Origin: Deltaproteobacteria bacterium
Lineage (GTDB): Bacteria; Desulfobacterota; BSN033; WVXP01
Direction: 5' to 3'
Length of the DNA: 64,000 bases
Assembly: GCA_019308905.1 (NCBI GenBank)
Contig: JAFDHF010000006.1
Span: 1-64,000, forward strand
Position numbers and translations under genes: made by a program. The notes beneath the pieces were generated by a model. That model was not told the origin of the DNA. It searched no databases and worked only from the letters and a program-made list of their open reading frames with translations. Shown here one piece after another: positions 1-7,600 of this stretch (positions within the stretch are counted from its first letter, which is position 1; each line of letters starts with the position of its first letter).

Positions 1-86
1 GAGTAAGCGGTAAGCAGTATCTGTGTAAGCATGGGACGTCCGGGTATTTCGACAAGAAGATCGAAGGCCGCTTCGGTTCACCTTAT

Positions 87-803
87 TCAAGATCGCTCGC
101 CGCCTCCAACCTCACTTGGCGCCAGGATCCTGTTGAAGTTCACATACAAGGCATCTCTGAAAAACGCAAATGCCTCTTCTCTTGCGTCTGGATCGTTGAA
201 AAGGCTGTCATATGCGTCACGTCCAATCTCAAAGCCCAGTGGGTCTGACCTTGCAGGCAAGCAGATGAAAGCAATCCTGTCGCCGACAGCACCTTCAAAA
301 AGGATTCCCATGGCCTCGCCCTTCTCAAAAGGTTCCCCGATAGGGTCGTAACTCGACAGGGAGAGGACCTTCAGGAACTCGATAATCCGATCATCAAGCC
401 CGGCATCAAAGATCAAGACCTTTTCACGAAGCTGTTCATATCCAAAGGCAAGCCGAGATATTCTGCCGGTCTCTCTGCCCTGAACGGCCCGGGCAAGCCC
501 CGGATACTGCATCTCGTATGAATTGAGCATATCCTTGAACCTGGCTTCTTCCTTTGCCCATTCTTGCTCGTTTCCCCAGATGGCCCACAGCCAAAGGGCC
601 CTTTCCATGTCGTGATAGAGCAGAGTGGCTCCAACCGTAAATCTCTCTCCGCACCCAGGGCATTGCACCACATTTATTTCTTTGCCCAACAATCTTTCCT
701 TGAGTGACGGATCCAAGGATACATTAATGGATGAATAGATCGACGCCTCAAACCGACGGCCGCATAGTACACACTCTAAATCCTCTCGGTAGATGGCAGT
801 CAT
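87..803 (-). CDS. CpXC domain protein
   Basis: 238-residue protein of the CpXC family. Two cysteine pairs sit near the N-terminus (Cys11/Cys14 and Cys48/Cys51, the latter in CPGC), consistent with a small zinc-ribbon-like fold; the rest is an acidic helical C-terminal region. The family is of unknown biochemical role. I chose the ATG at 801-803 because GGAGGT stands about seven bases upstream; an upstream in-frame start at 884 has no comparable site and would add a low-complexity extension. No signal peptide or membrane segment is seen. It stands alone at the window edge, opposite in direction to the phosphoesterase. Confidence 0.75.
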   Translation of the reverse strand: MTAIYREDLECVLCGRRFEASIYSSINVSLDPSLKERLLGKEINVVQCPGCGERFTVGATLLYHDMERALWLWAIWGNEQEWAKEEARFKDMLNSYEMQYPGLARAVQGRETGRISRLAFGYEQLREKVLIFDAGLDDRIIEFLKVLSLSSYDPIGEPFEKGEAMGILFEGAVGDRIAFICLPARSDPLGFEIGRDAYDSLFNDPDAREEAFAFFRDALYVNFNRILAPSEVGGGERS

Positions 804-980
804 CTCTCGCACCTCCAAGACCTCTTGAGCCCCTGATGAGGACCTCACAGAGGGCGCGTTCAAAAAGGGGAAAGCCGGTCCCATCTTTTCAGTCTAGTCG
901 AGAACGCCCATCGAGTCAAACGGACAAGGGATGCCTGATCCACCATCTCTCTTCATCCAGTCCAGGCGATTGGGCTATTG

Positions 981-1093
981 TGTCACTCCTTCGCTTTGCT
1001 CGAGGGCCCGCCCTGAACTGCGTAAAGGGGCAGGTCTGAGCAATCACTCGCAAGGGGGAGGGCGTAGAATCTCTGTCCCTCGACTAAGTGACA
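981..1093. repeat. Imperfect inverted repeat (TGTCACT...CTCGAGGG)
   Basis: TGTCACT at 981-987 plus CTCGAGGG ending at 1006 are mirrored by the complement at 1077-1093 (CCCTCGACTAAGTGACA). The arms are unequal in length (26 against 17 bases) and about 70 bases apart. This could be a small palindromic element or the remnant of a degenerate second repeat copy. Confidence 0.4.
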
Positions 1094-1104
1094 GAAATAA
1101 AGGC

Positions 1105-1138
1105 GAGATTCTTCGTCGCTTCGCCCCTCAGAATGACA
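1105..1138 (-). repeat. Dispersed repeat ending in TGTCATTCTGAGG
   Basis: Read on the minus strand it begins TGTCATTCTGAGGGGCGA and continues with GCGACGAAGAATCTC. From memory, this resembles a short repeat scattered in many unrelated bacterial genomes and often mis-annotated as protein, since it is open in several frames. Only one full copy lies in this window. It is adjacent to the inverted repeat, and its end supplies the -35 box of the downstream promoter. Confidence 0.5.
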
Positions 1139-1161
1139 AAGCGTCGTCGTTGGGTTATATT
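1133..1161 (+). promoter_or_regulatory. Sigma-70-type promoter of the phosphoesterase
   Basis: ATGACA (1133-1138), a spacer of exactly 17 bases, then TATATT (1156-1161). The -35 hexamer matches 5 of 6 consensus bases and lies inside the end of the dispersed repeat. The leader to the GTG start would be about 70 bases. Confidence 0.5.
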
Positions 1162-1237
1162 AGACCGTAAGGTGAATCCGGGTTTTACCCATGGACTGAA
1201 GGCTACCCGGCTCGGAGGGGAGAGAGGGGCTTTTCCT

Positions 1238-1849
1238 GTGAGAATCCTGACCGTCTCTGACCGCGTCGTTGAGGCACTCGAGGATCGTTCCGACCCTGCC
1301 TCCTTCCCGGAGGTGGACCTCGTCCTCTCCTGCGGCGATCTGCCCCCCGAGTATCTCTCGTCCCTTGCCAGGAAGTTCAGTGCTCCTCTCTTCTATGTTC
1401 GGGGGAATCACGACATCAGGCACGACGGGTACAGGCCTGCGGGATGCATCGATGCGGACATGAAGGTCGTCCTTTACAGGGGGCTCCGCATCCTCGGCCT
1501 GGAGGGGTCGCAGTGGTACAACGGAAAGCCCCATCAGTACACGGAACGCCAGATGCGGCAGAGAATCCGCAAGGCCGGCGCGGGAATCCGGCGCCACGGG
1601 GGCATAGACATCGTCATCACCCACGCGCCTCCCCGCCATGTCCATGATGGAGAGGATCAATGCCACAGGGGCTTTGAGAGCTTCCACAGGCTCATCGAGC
1701 GATACGGCCCCCGCTATCTTATTCACGGCCATATGCATCTCGATTACAGCCATCAAGAGCAGCGAATGACCGTGGTTAACCGGACAATGGTGATCAATAC
1801 CTATGGATACTACTTCTTGGAGATCGAGGATAGCCAAGATACAAAATAG
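1238..1849 (+). CDS. Calcineurin-like metallophosphoesterase
   Basis: 203-residue metal-dependent phosphoesterase. The usual blocks are in order: VSD near residue 8, CGDLP (32-36), RGNHD (55-59), THAPPR, and the closing GHMH. The first block is atypical: the expected D-x-H is D-R-V, so one metal-ligand histidine is absent, as in some subfamilies of the fold. The GTG at 1238 was chosen because similarity to the family begins there; upstream sequence translates a dispersed repeat. Its last 47 bases overlap the start of the ParB-like fusion gene, which suggests translational coupling. The substrate is unknown; a cyclic-nucleotide or protein phosphate is possible. Confidence 0.8.
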   Translation: MRILTVSDRVVEALEDRSDPASFPEVDLVLSCGDLPPEYLSSLARKFSAPLFYVRGNHDIRHDGYRPAGCIDADMKVVLYRGLRILGLEGSQWYNGKPHQYTERQMRQRIRKAGAGIRRHGGIDIVITHAPPRHVHDGEDQCHRGFESFHRLIERYGPRYLIHGHMHLDYSHQEQRMTVVNRTMVINTYGYYFLEIEDSQDTK

Positions 1850-2927
1850 GATACAGAATAGGGCCGCCTCGGCCTTGAAGCGCGGGCGTACAAAACAGGG
1901 GGTCAAGAGCTTCAGGGAGAAGCTCGAGGCGGAACAACCTGTTGAGCAGAGGGATCTCGGGTTCAGGAAGGTGCCGGTGAAAAAGATCGTGGGGAGCGTG
2001 GGACGGTACCTCGACTTTGACAGCCGATTCCGGCTGAAAGGCGACCGCGAGCCCGAGAGGCTGGAGAGGATCAAGGAGGCGATGCGCAGGGGCAAATCCC
2101 TTCCGCCTGTAGAACTCTACAGGATCAAGGACGAGTACTATGTGGCAGACGGCAATCACCGGGTCTCGGCTGCCAAGCAGTTCGGTTGGCCCGAAATCGA
2201 TGCCCATATCCTCGAATTCCTCCCCTCCGATGAGACCCTGGAGAACATTCTCCACCGGCAAAAGTCAGATTTCGAGAAAGAGACGGGTCTTTACGACCTG
2301 ATAGAGCTCACAGAGGTGGGCAAATACTCCCGGCTCCTGGATCAAGTCAAAGAGCACCGGTCGTATCTGGAAAAGGCTACAGGAGAGCCCCCCACCCTTG
2401 CAAGTGCGGCAAAAGACTGGTATGAAACGGTCTATAGCCCACTGATCGCCATGATCGAGCGAAGCAGGCTTCTCGAGGCATTCCCGCGGCGGACGGCCGG
2501 AGACCTCTATTCGTATATCTCCTTTCACCAGTGGCAGAGGGGGAGCATACAAAGATACGGCGCCGGACTCGATCAACTCATCCACAGGAGTATGGAGAGA
2601 TTTCGGGAAGAGATGATGGAGAAAAAAGGATCCGAATTTCCGGAGATGAAGAGAATGACCACGGCCTTCCTGCTTGTCAATGTCGATACCAAAAGGCAGG
2701 ACAGGATCATCGAGAGGCTCTTTGCCCTTGAGGAGGTAAAGGAGATCCACATCGTCCCCGGCGAGTTCGATATCATAGCCAAGATCGGCGTGGAGAGGGA
2801 CCTGCTCTCTTCCGATTCAGAAGTAATAGGCCAGTTCGTCCAGGGCCGGGTCGCACGCATCCCCGGAGTCACCAAGACCCAGACGATTATCCCTTTCTCC
2901 TCAAGGCTGAAGGCGGAACCCGAATAA
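1803..2927 (+). CDS. ParB/Srx-like domain fused to AsnC-type RAM domain
   Basis: 374 residues in three parts. Residues about 55-140 are ParB/sulfiredoxin-like, with RxKxxYYVADGNHRVSAA around 108-124. Residues 145-265 form a helical middle region (SYLEKATG, DLYSYISFHQ) that resembles the DUF4032-type partner of such domains. Residues about 285-370 look like the ligand-binding RAM domain of Lrp/AsnC regulators (TTAFLLVNVDTKRQDRI, EFDIIAKIGV, IPGVTKTQTII). No helix-turn-helix is apparent, so this is not an ordinary Lrp. A regulatory or nucleotide-sensing role is inferred. The ATG at 1803 lies inside the phosphoesterase gene with weak GGTGAT before it; a later start is possible. Confidence 0.65.
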   Translation: MDTTSWRSRIAKIQNRIQNRAASALKRGRTKQGVKSFREKLEAEQPVEQRDLGFRKVPVKKIVGSVGRYLDFDSRFRLKGDREPERLERIKEAMRRGKSLPPVELYRIKDEYYVADGNHRVSAAKQFGWPEIDAHILEFLPSDETLENILHRQKSDFEKETGLYDLIELTEVGKYSRLLDQVKEHRSYLEKATGEPPTLASAAKDWYETVYSPLIAMIERSRLLEAFPRRTAGDLYSYISFHQWQRGSIQRYGAGLDQLIHRSMERFREEMMEKKGSEFPEMKRMTTAFLLVNVDTKRQDRIIERLFALEEVKEIHIVPGEFDIIAKIGVERDLLSSDSEVIGQFVQGRVARIPGVTKTQTIIPFSSRLKAEPE

Positions 2928-2941
2928 AAGGACAGAAAAAA

Positions 2942-2972
2942 GGGGGTCAAACCTTCCCGAGGTCTGGCCCCC
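2942..2972. terminator. Bidirectional Rho-independent terminator
   Basis: GGGGGTCAAACC (2942-2953) pairs with GGTCTGGCCCCC (2961-2972) with one mismatch and one wobble. On the minus strand it is followed by a run of six T, so it fits tRNA-Arg; on the plus strand it lies 15 bases after the ParB-like gene stop. Confidence 0.7.
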
Positions 2973-3013
2973 TTTCCCGATCCTTTTGCCTGCCCTCAAC
3001 CTCCCCGCATAAA

Positions 3014-3087
3014 TGCGCCCAGAGGGATTCGAACCCCCGACCTACGGATTCGTAGTCCGTCGCTCTATCCAGCTGAGCCATGGGCGC
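3014..3087 (-). tRNA. tRNA-Arg (anticodon ACG)
   Basis: On the minus strand the cloverleaf is complete: acceptor GCGCCCA pairs with TGGGCGC, D-arm GCTCAGCTGGATAGAGC, anticodon stem CGGA/TCCG with loop CTACGAA (anticodon ACG, read as ICG after editing), and T-arm GGGGGTTCGAATCCCTC. The discriminator base is A and CCA is not encoded. It has its own promoter at 3116-3144 and a terminator at 2942-2972, so it is a single-gene unit. Confidence 0.95.
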
Positions 3088-3115
3088 AGAAACGCGCTTC
3101 CGGTCATCGCTCATC

Positions 3116-3144
3116 TTTATAGCCCTTTTGAGGGCTCCGGTCAA
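3116..3144 (-). promoter_or_regulatory. Sigma-70 promoter of tRNA-Arg
   Basis: On the minus strand: TTGACC (3139-3144), a 17-base spacer, TATAAA (3116-3121). Both hexamers match 5 of 6. Transcription would start near 3109, about 22 bases before the mature tRNA. The spacer holds a perfect six-base inverted repeat, AGCCCT-TTTG-AGGGCT on the plus strand. Confidence 0.75.
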
Positions 3145-3252
3145 GTTGCGGTCCTATATCCGAGCCTCCATCCCCCCGGTTCTTTGTCCATGGCCAGGGT
3201 GAGGCGGTGGTCCCGGCTCTATCGGGCCAGGGGGGACCGGACCTTTCCCTAT

Positions 3253-4083
3253 TCACAGATGCTCTCTGATCCTCTCGACAGTACAGTCGATGACCTCCCT
3301 GTAATCGCCCCTGCAAAGGGCCATCGCCTTTTCCAGTATCTCCCCGAGCTCCTCCGGGGAGACCTCGATTCCGTATTTCTCCCGGGCCAACTCCACGCCC
3401 AGTTCAACTATCGCCTTCTTGTCCATCGGGCTGGGCAAGGCCAAAGCCATGGCGTATCTTCCCACCAGATTTCGAAAGGAGAGTTCCACGAGGGCCAGGG
3501 TGATCCAATCGGTCCTCCTCTCTTTCCAGACAAGGACCCTGGCCAGAAGCCGCCGGTCCTGGGGGGAACGGAAAAGATCCGCTTTGAGCAGTTTCTCCCC
3601 GATTCCGGGATCATCCCCCTTGACGAGCAGATCGACCGCCACTTCAATCGCGTAATGGGCAAAGTCAGCCGTGAGATCGGGATTCCAGAGCACCAGTTCC
3701 TGGGACTTCTCAATCACATAGCCCAAGGAAGTCTTCCCGCAATACCCCTTGTGTGCCGAATGGTCGGCACCCCACGCCTCGTTGTGTGTCAGCCATCCCC
3801 TGGCAAAGGCCTTCTGAATCGAGCCCCGCGCATAGGGCCGCAGATCGATGTAGTTGTAATGGGTGTCCTGAAAAGGAGTTTCCCAGGACGCCGTATCCGG
3901 AACGGAAAGAGCCAGGTCCGGCGCAATGCTGCCGTAGTCGAGGTCGAGCCGTTCGGTAGAGCCCGGGAAAGCCTTTTCGGCGATGAAGATATGGGTGGCA
4001 GGGTTGAAGGCACGGGAAAGGCCCGGCTGCAGGAAAAAGCCGAGAAAAACCAGTATAATGGCTCGTCTCGATATGCTTTTCAT
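3253..4083 (-). CDS. Secreted zinc-dependent phospholipase C-like protein
   Basis: 276 residues with a signal peptide: basic MKSISRR, then a hydrophobic stretch ending near Ala25. The mature part starts FNPATHIFIAEKAF and continues GSIAPDL, DTHYNY, then a second half with HSAHKG and FAHYAIEVAVD. Histidine- and aspartate-bearing blocks of this kind are found in the bacterial zinc-dependent phospholipase C/S1-P1 nuclease fold. The product is therefore probably a periplasmic or surface hydrolase; the substrate is not established. I chose the ATG at 4081-4083, which has AGGAGG upstream, over longer frames. It is a single gene with its own promoter at 4140-4167. Confidence 0.6.
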   Translation of the reverse strand: MKSISRRAIILVFLGFFLQPGLSRAFNPATHIFIAEKAFPGSTERLDLDYGSIAPDLALSVPDTASWETPFQDTHYNYIDLRPYARGSIQKAFARGWLTHNEAWGADHSAHKGYCGKTSLGYVIEKSQELVLWNPDLTADFAHYAIEVAVDLLVKGDDPGIGEKLLKADLFRSPQDRRLLARVLVWKERRTDWITLALVELSFRNLVGRYAMALALPSPMDKKAIVELGVELAREKYGIEVSPEELGEILEKAMALCRGDYREVIDCTVERIREHL

Positions 4084-4139
4084 CTCTCCATGTCCTCCTT
4101 TCAGACCGCAGTTTCGAGCTCCCTTCCGGGTCTCGATCC

Positions 4140-4167
4140 ATTCTAGCTTATCTCTTCGAAAAATCAA
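4140..4167 (-). promoter_or_regulatory. Promoter of the phospholipase-like gene
   Basis: On the minus strand: TTGATT (4162-4167), a 16-base spacer, TAGAAT (4140-4145). The leader to the ATG would be about 50 bases. Confidence 0.5.
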
Positions 4168-4250
4168 TCAGCCCACGCACGAACCCTCCGGTATTTCGAG
4201 GACTCGCGGAGATCGATCCTCAAAGGGCACCATACACGGGGAGAGGTGGT

Positions 4251-4292
4251 CGAAAATCATCAAAAATCATCGAAATGGCACCGAATTTTCGG
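4251..4292 (+). promoter_or_regulatory. Phased repeats and palindrome upstream of the sugar ABC operon
   Basis: CGAAAATCAT (4251-4260) and CAAAAATCAT (4261-4270) are followed by CGAAATGG, at a 10-base period, so on one face of the helix. CCGAA-TT-TTCGG follows at 4281-4292. They sit 50-90 bases upstream of the predicted -35 box and could be activator sites; no regulator is encoded next to them. Confidence 0.3.
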
Positions 4293-4342
4293 AAAGGTTC
4301 GCCTCTCTGCCAACAGCCCTCGATTTCCTGGGGTTTCTTCCC

Positions 4343-4370
4343 TTGCATTTCGCCTCCCTTTGTTCATAAT
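4343..4370 (+). promoter_or_regulatory. Candidate promoter of the sugar ABC operon
   Basis: TTGCAT (4343-4348), a 16-base spacer, CATAAT (4365-4370). The -10 matches 5 of 6 and the -35 4 of 6. The leader to the ATG at 4438 is about 60 bases. Confidence 0.4.
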
Positions 4371-4437
4371 GAGATCGGAGGCCCGTGCAGAAGGGGGACT
4401 GCCGGGGGGGCTCATGCCAGAGAAAGGAGGCTTTGCA

Positions 4438-5814
4438 ATGAAAACCAAACCTTTGCTTTTCGCCGTATTGCTGATCTTTTTTGCCATGGCCGCAGGAGCT
4501 GCGGCCGGAGAGAATCCCAAAGCCTATGAGCTGATTCAATGGAATTCTCCCAAGCCCATCAGCCAGCGGATCGGAGGTCCCACTTACATCCTCCCCGACG
4601 GCTGGAAACAGGCTGTTGCCGGAGTGAAGAGGATCAAGGTCTCCAATTTCGGCGCTCTGAAGCACGATCCGGCCACGGTTCAGAACGCCAAGAGGTTCGA
4701 GGAGTTGACAGGGATCAAGGTGCAGCTCCTGCCGTGGGCTGAGCCGCCCATCGTGGCCAAGACCATATCCATATTCGCTGCCAAGAGCCCGGCCGTGGAT
4801 GTTCTCTGTTACGACCACCCTACCACATATGCCCAGATGGTGGCGGGTGGATGGCTCCACCCGATCGATCCCCTCTGGGATGATCCGGAAGTATGGAAGC
4901 TCTATGCCGCGCCTCTGAAGCAAGGGCTCAAGGCCCCGGACGGCCACATCTACGGCTCCATAGGCCAGACCAAGACGATGATGCTCTACTACAGGCCCTC
5001 GGTGGTCCCAAATCCCCCTGAAACATGGGTCGGCCTCAGGGAGATAGCAAAGGGGGTAACAACGGACAAGATGTGGGGGTATGTATTTTCGGCCGGCGGT
5101 GAGATGGACATCATCTATCCTCTCCGGGACATGATTTACTCTCAAGGGGGGAGGCTTGTGGACGTCAAGAGGCAGAGGATCGTCATCGATTCGCCCGAGG
5201 GAAGAAACGCCTGGAAGATGCTCAGCGATATGGTTCTCGTAGACAAGTCCGCTCCCACCTCCGTGCTCGAGTACTCGTGGATGGGTGTTTCGGACATGTT
5301 TGCAATGGGCAAGGCTGCCATGATCATGACCCACACGGTCGATGCCAACCGGTATCAGGACCGGAAAAAGGCACCCGGAATCCAGGGGGATTGGGCCGTC
5401 ACACTGCCGCCCAAATGGGATGATGCGAAGCCGGACAGTGATCATGCATCCTATCTCGACATAGACGGTTATATGATCAACACGTACATAAACGACCGGC
5501 AGAAGGCCGCAGGCATGCTCTTCCTGGATTTCATGAGGAGCTATGAGGCGAGTTACAGGGAGCTCATCGTCGAGGGGAACGAGGCCGCTGTTCTGTCGGT
5601 ATACAACAACTCCGATGCGAGCAAGATCCCCGTGCCAAAGGCAAGACAGGCTGCCATGAGAAACGCGGTGCTTGAGACCTTCCCGCCTGCCGGAAGGGCC
5701 CTCACAGACGTCCTCATGGAATACTTCGGCGAGACTATCGGGGGAAAGATGAAGCCCATGGAGGCACTGGAAAAGTGCCAGAAAGTGCTTGACGATTACG
5801 CTGTACCTGAATGA
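4438..5814 (+). CDS. Sugar-type ABC transporter substrate-binding protein
   Basis: 458-residue periplasmic binding protein of the carbohydrate (family 1) type. The signal peptide is MKTKPLLFAVLLIFFAMAAG with a likely cut near AAAG/EN. The mature part has typical family blocks: RFEELTGIKVQLLPW, AAKSPAVDVLCYD, GGWLHPIDPLWDD, YGSIGQTKTMMLYYR, and late FAMGKAAMIMT. The start at 4438 has AAAGGAGG eight bases upstream; a longer frame to 4246 crosses the promoter. It heads a three-gene operon with two MalF/MalG-type permeases. The ligand cannot be read; a sugar, polyol or glycoside is the family norm. Confidence 0.85.
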   Translation: MKTKPLLFAVLLIFFAMAAGAAAGENPKAYELIQWNSPKPISQRIGGPTYILPDGWKQAVAGVKRIKVSNFGALKHDPATVQNAKRFEELTGIKVQLLPWAEPPIVAKTISIFAAKSPAVDVLCYDHPTTYAQMVAGGWLHPIDPLWDDPEVWKLYAAPLKQGLKAPDGHIYGSIGQTKTMMLYYRPSVVPNPPETWVGLREIAKGVTTDKMWGYVFSAGGEMDIIYPLRDMIYSQGGRLVDVKRQRIVIDSPEGRNAWKMLSDMVLVDKSAPTSVLEYSWMGVSDMFAMGKAAMIMTHTVDANRYQDRKKAPGIQGDWAVTLPPKWDDAKPDSDHASYLDIDGYMINTYINDRQKAAGMLFLDFMRSYEASYRELIVEGNEAAVLSVYNNSDASKIPVPKARQAAMRNAVLETFPPAGRALTDVLMEYFGETIGGKMKPMEALEKCQKVLDDYAVPE

Positions 5815-5889
5815 GAACGTTTCTTGAGCAGGGGGGCCCTTCCGGGGGACCGGGGGGCCTCCTCCTCCCGGAATGCAGGATTCGACTGA

Positions 5890-6756
5890 ATGAGACTGTC
5901 CGACCGCTGGTACGGGTTCATCCTGAACCTCCCGGGGCTGGTTATCGTTCTGCTCTGGGTCCTTTTCCCCACCTTTCTCCTGGTCTACACGAGCTTCCTC
6001 CGGTATGACAACATCCATCCGGTCATCTTCAACGGCCTGGGCAACTACACCGCCCTCTTCAAACACCGGCTCTTCTGGCTCAGCCTCCGAAAAGTCGCCC
6101 AGTTCTGCGTCGGTACCACATCCCTCACACTGTTTGGGGGGATGGCCCTCGCTCTCTCCATGGTCAAGATCACCAAGGGGGCCTGGATCTTCAGGTCCCT
6201 CATGATACTTCCCTGGGCAGTGCCGGCGGTCGTCTCGGGAATCATCTGGAAGTGGATGTTCAACCCCGACTTCGGGGTGGTCAGTGATCTGCTCATGAAG
6301 GTGGGCCTGTTAGAGAAGCCGCTGAGTATTTACGGGAACTTCGACCTGGCCATGTTGGGGGTGATCATTGCCGACAGCTGGACCCGGATCCCCTTCATGG
6401 GCATCATCCTCCTGGCTGCCCTTCTGAGCGTCCCGCAGGAACTCTATGAAGCGGCGAAGGTAGACGGTGCAGCCACTCTCCATCGATTCGCCTTTATCAC
6501 CCTTCCCCTAGTCAAGGGGCCCGCCATGGTGGGTCTGCTCATTACCACCATGTTCTCCTTCCGAACCATAGACATCATCATCCCCCTGACGGCAGGGGGA
6601 CCCGGAAGGGCGACCTACGTCTTCGGTTACTACATCTGGGATCAGATAATAAAGACACTCAACTTCGGAATGGCCGCCGCCGCCGGGATGGTCCTCTTCT
6701 TTATGACCAGCCTGATAGCCGCTGCTTTCGTATACGTTTCAAGGGGAGAGACCTGA
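5890..6756 (+). CDS. ABC transporter permease, MalF/UgpA type
   Basis: 288 residues, six predicted membrane helices, the first at about 13-35 (VIVLLWVLFPTFLLVYTSF). The cytoplasmic coupling loop that docks on the ATPase is present as ELYEAAKVDGA about two-thirds along. It starts 75 bases after the binding-protein gene; the gap is GC-rich and has no obvious terminator. It would form a heterodimer with the following permease and act in the inner membrane. Confidence 0.9.
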   Translation: MRLSDRWYGFILNLPGLVIVLLWVLFPTFLLVYTSFLRYDNIHPVIFNGLGNYTALFKHRLFWLSLRKVAQFCVGTTSLTLFGGMALALSMVKITKGAWIFRSLMILPWAVPAVVSGIIWKWMFNPDFGVVSDLLMKVGLLEKPLSIYGNFDLAMLGVIIADSWTRIPFMGIILLAALLSVPQELYEAAKVDGAATLHRFAFITLPLVKGPAMVGLLITTMFSFRTIDIIIPLTAGGPGRATYVFGYYIWDQIIKTLNFGMAAAAGMVLFFMTSLIAAAFVYVSRGET

Positions 6757-6758
6757 CA

Positions 6759-7592
6759 ATGATGGAAAAGATCTTTGGGGGACGCGCGCTGCCGTACACG
6801 ACTGCCGTGATACTTCTGGGCCTCATGATGTTGCCGGTCTACTGGACCACGGTAACCGCATTCAAGCCTGATGAGGAAACATACGTCTTCCCGCCCGTCT
6901 ACTTTCCCCACAAGCCGACCATCGAACCCTTCAAGCTGCTCTTTGAAGACTACCCATTCGGTTCGTACCTGAAAAACTCGATCGTCATGACCCTGACCAC
7001 CACCTTGATCGTCACGGGGATCGGCGTACTGGCCGGATACGGGCTGAGCCAGTTCAGATTCAGGTGGACCAATACCCTCCTGTGGATACTCATCTTCACA
7101 CGTATCATCCCGCCCCTCTCCCTGCTTCTCCCCTTCTACCTGCTGGTGAGTTGGCTCGGGCTTGTCGATACGCTCTGGAGCATGATCCTGGCCAACGTCT
7201 ACCTCACCTACCCCTTTGCCGTTCTCATCATGAAAGCCTTCTTCGACAATTTTCCCAGAGATCTCATTGATGCGGCGGTGGTCGACGGATGCTCGAGAAC
7301 AGGAGCGCTCTTCAAGATAGTCATCCCGGTGAGCGCAACGGCCATCGCCTCGGCAGCGATAATCACCTATCTGTGGACCTGGAACGAGTTCATCTACGCC
7401 TTTGTTTTTACCTCGACCCCCTCGGCCCAGCCCGTAACCGTCGGCTGCTTCGATGCGATAGGCGACATATTCGTAAACTGGAACCAGATGTGTGCCGGTT
7501 CACTCGTGGCCGCCCTGCCCGGGATAATCTTCGTCTTTATCGCCCAGAGATATCTCGTCAGCGGTCTTGCGTCCGGTGCCTTGAAGTTCTGA
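6759..7592 (+). CDS. ABC transporter permease, MalG/UgpE type
   Basis: 277 residues, six predicted membrane helices. The coupling motif reads DLIDAAVVDGCSRTG. Its start lies two bases after the previous stop, so the permeases are tightly coupled. The operon ends here without an ATPase gene; this transporter class often borrows a shared MsmK/UgpC-type ATPase encoded elsewhere. The C-terminus RYLVSGLASGALKF is typical of MalG-type permeases, so the gene looks complete. Confidence 0.9.
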   Translation: MMEKIFGGRALPYTTAVILLGLMMLPVYWTTVTAFKPDEETYVFPPVYFPHKPTIEPFKLLFEDYPFGSYLKNSIVMTLTTTLIVTGIGVLAGYGLSQFRFRWTNTLLWILIFTRIIPPLSLLLPFYLLVSWLGLVDTLWSMILANVYLTYPFAVLIMKAFFDNFPRDLIDAAVVDGCSRTGALFKIVIPVSATAIASAAIITYLWTWNEFIYAFVFTSTPSAQPVTVGCFDAIGDIFVNWNQMCAGSLVAALPGIIFVFIAQRYLVSGLASGALKF

Positions 7593-7600
7593 GGGGGGGA

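Larger units (their letters stand above)
804..1237. other. Intergenic region with hairpin and dispersed repeat
   Basis: A 434-base divergent region between the CpXC gene and the phosphoesterase. Open frames here have no recognisable protein character. It holds an imperfect inverted repeat (981-1006 against 1077-1093), a sequence resembling a dispersed bacterial repeat (1105-1138) and a promoter (1133-1161), which are listed separately. Confidence 0.7.
4084..4437. other. Divergent intergenic region, 354 bases
   Basis: No gene is seen. It holds the minus-strand promoter of the phospholipase-like gene, a plus-strand promoter for the ABC operon, three phased CGAAAAT-type repeats (4251-4277) and a small palindrome CCGAATTTTCGG (4281-4292, five-base arms). 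Confidence 0.6.

Noticed and set aside
1088-1237. N-terminal extension of the phosphoesterase from 1088
   Set aside because: It translates the dispersed repeat (FVASPLRMTK type), a common source of false N-termini; similarity begins at the GTG at 1238.
4267-6066. 599-codon minus-strand open frame over the sugar-binding-protein gene
   Set aside because: It lies opposite a clear gene with signal peptide and ribosome-binding site, and its translation has no family features. High GC makes such antisense frames common.
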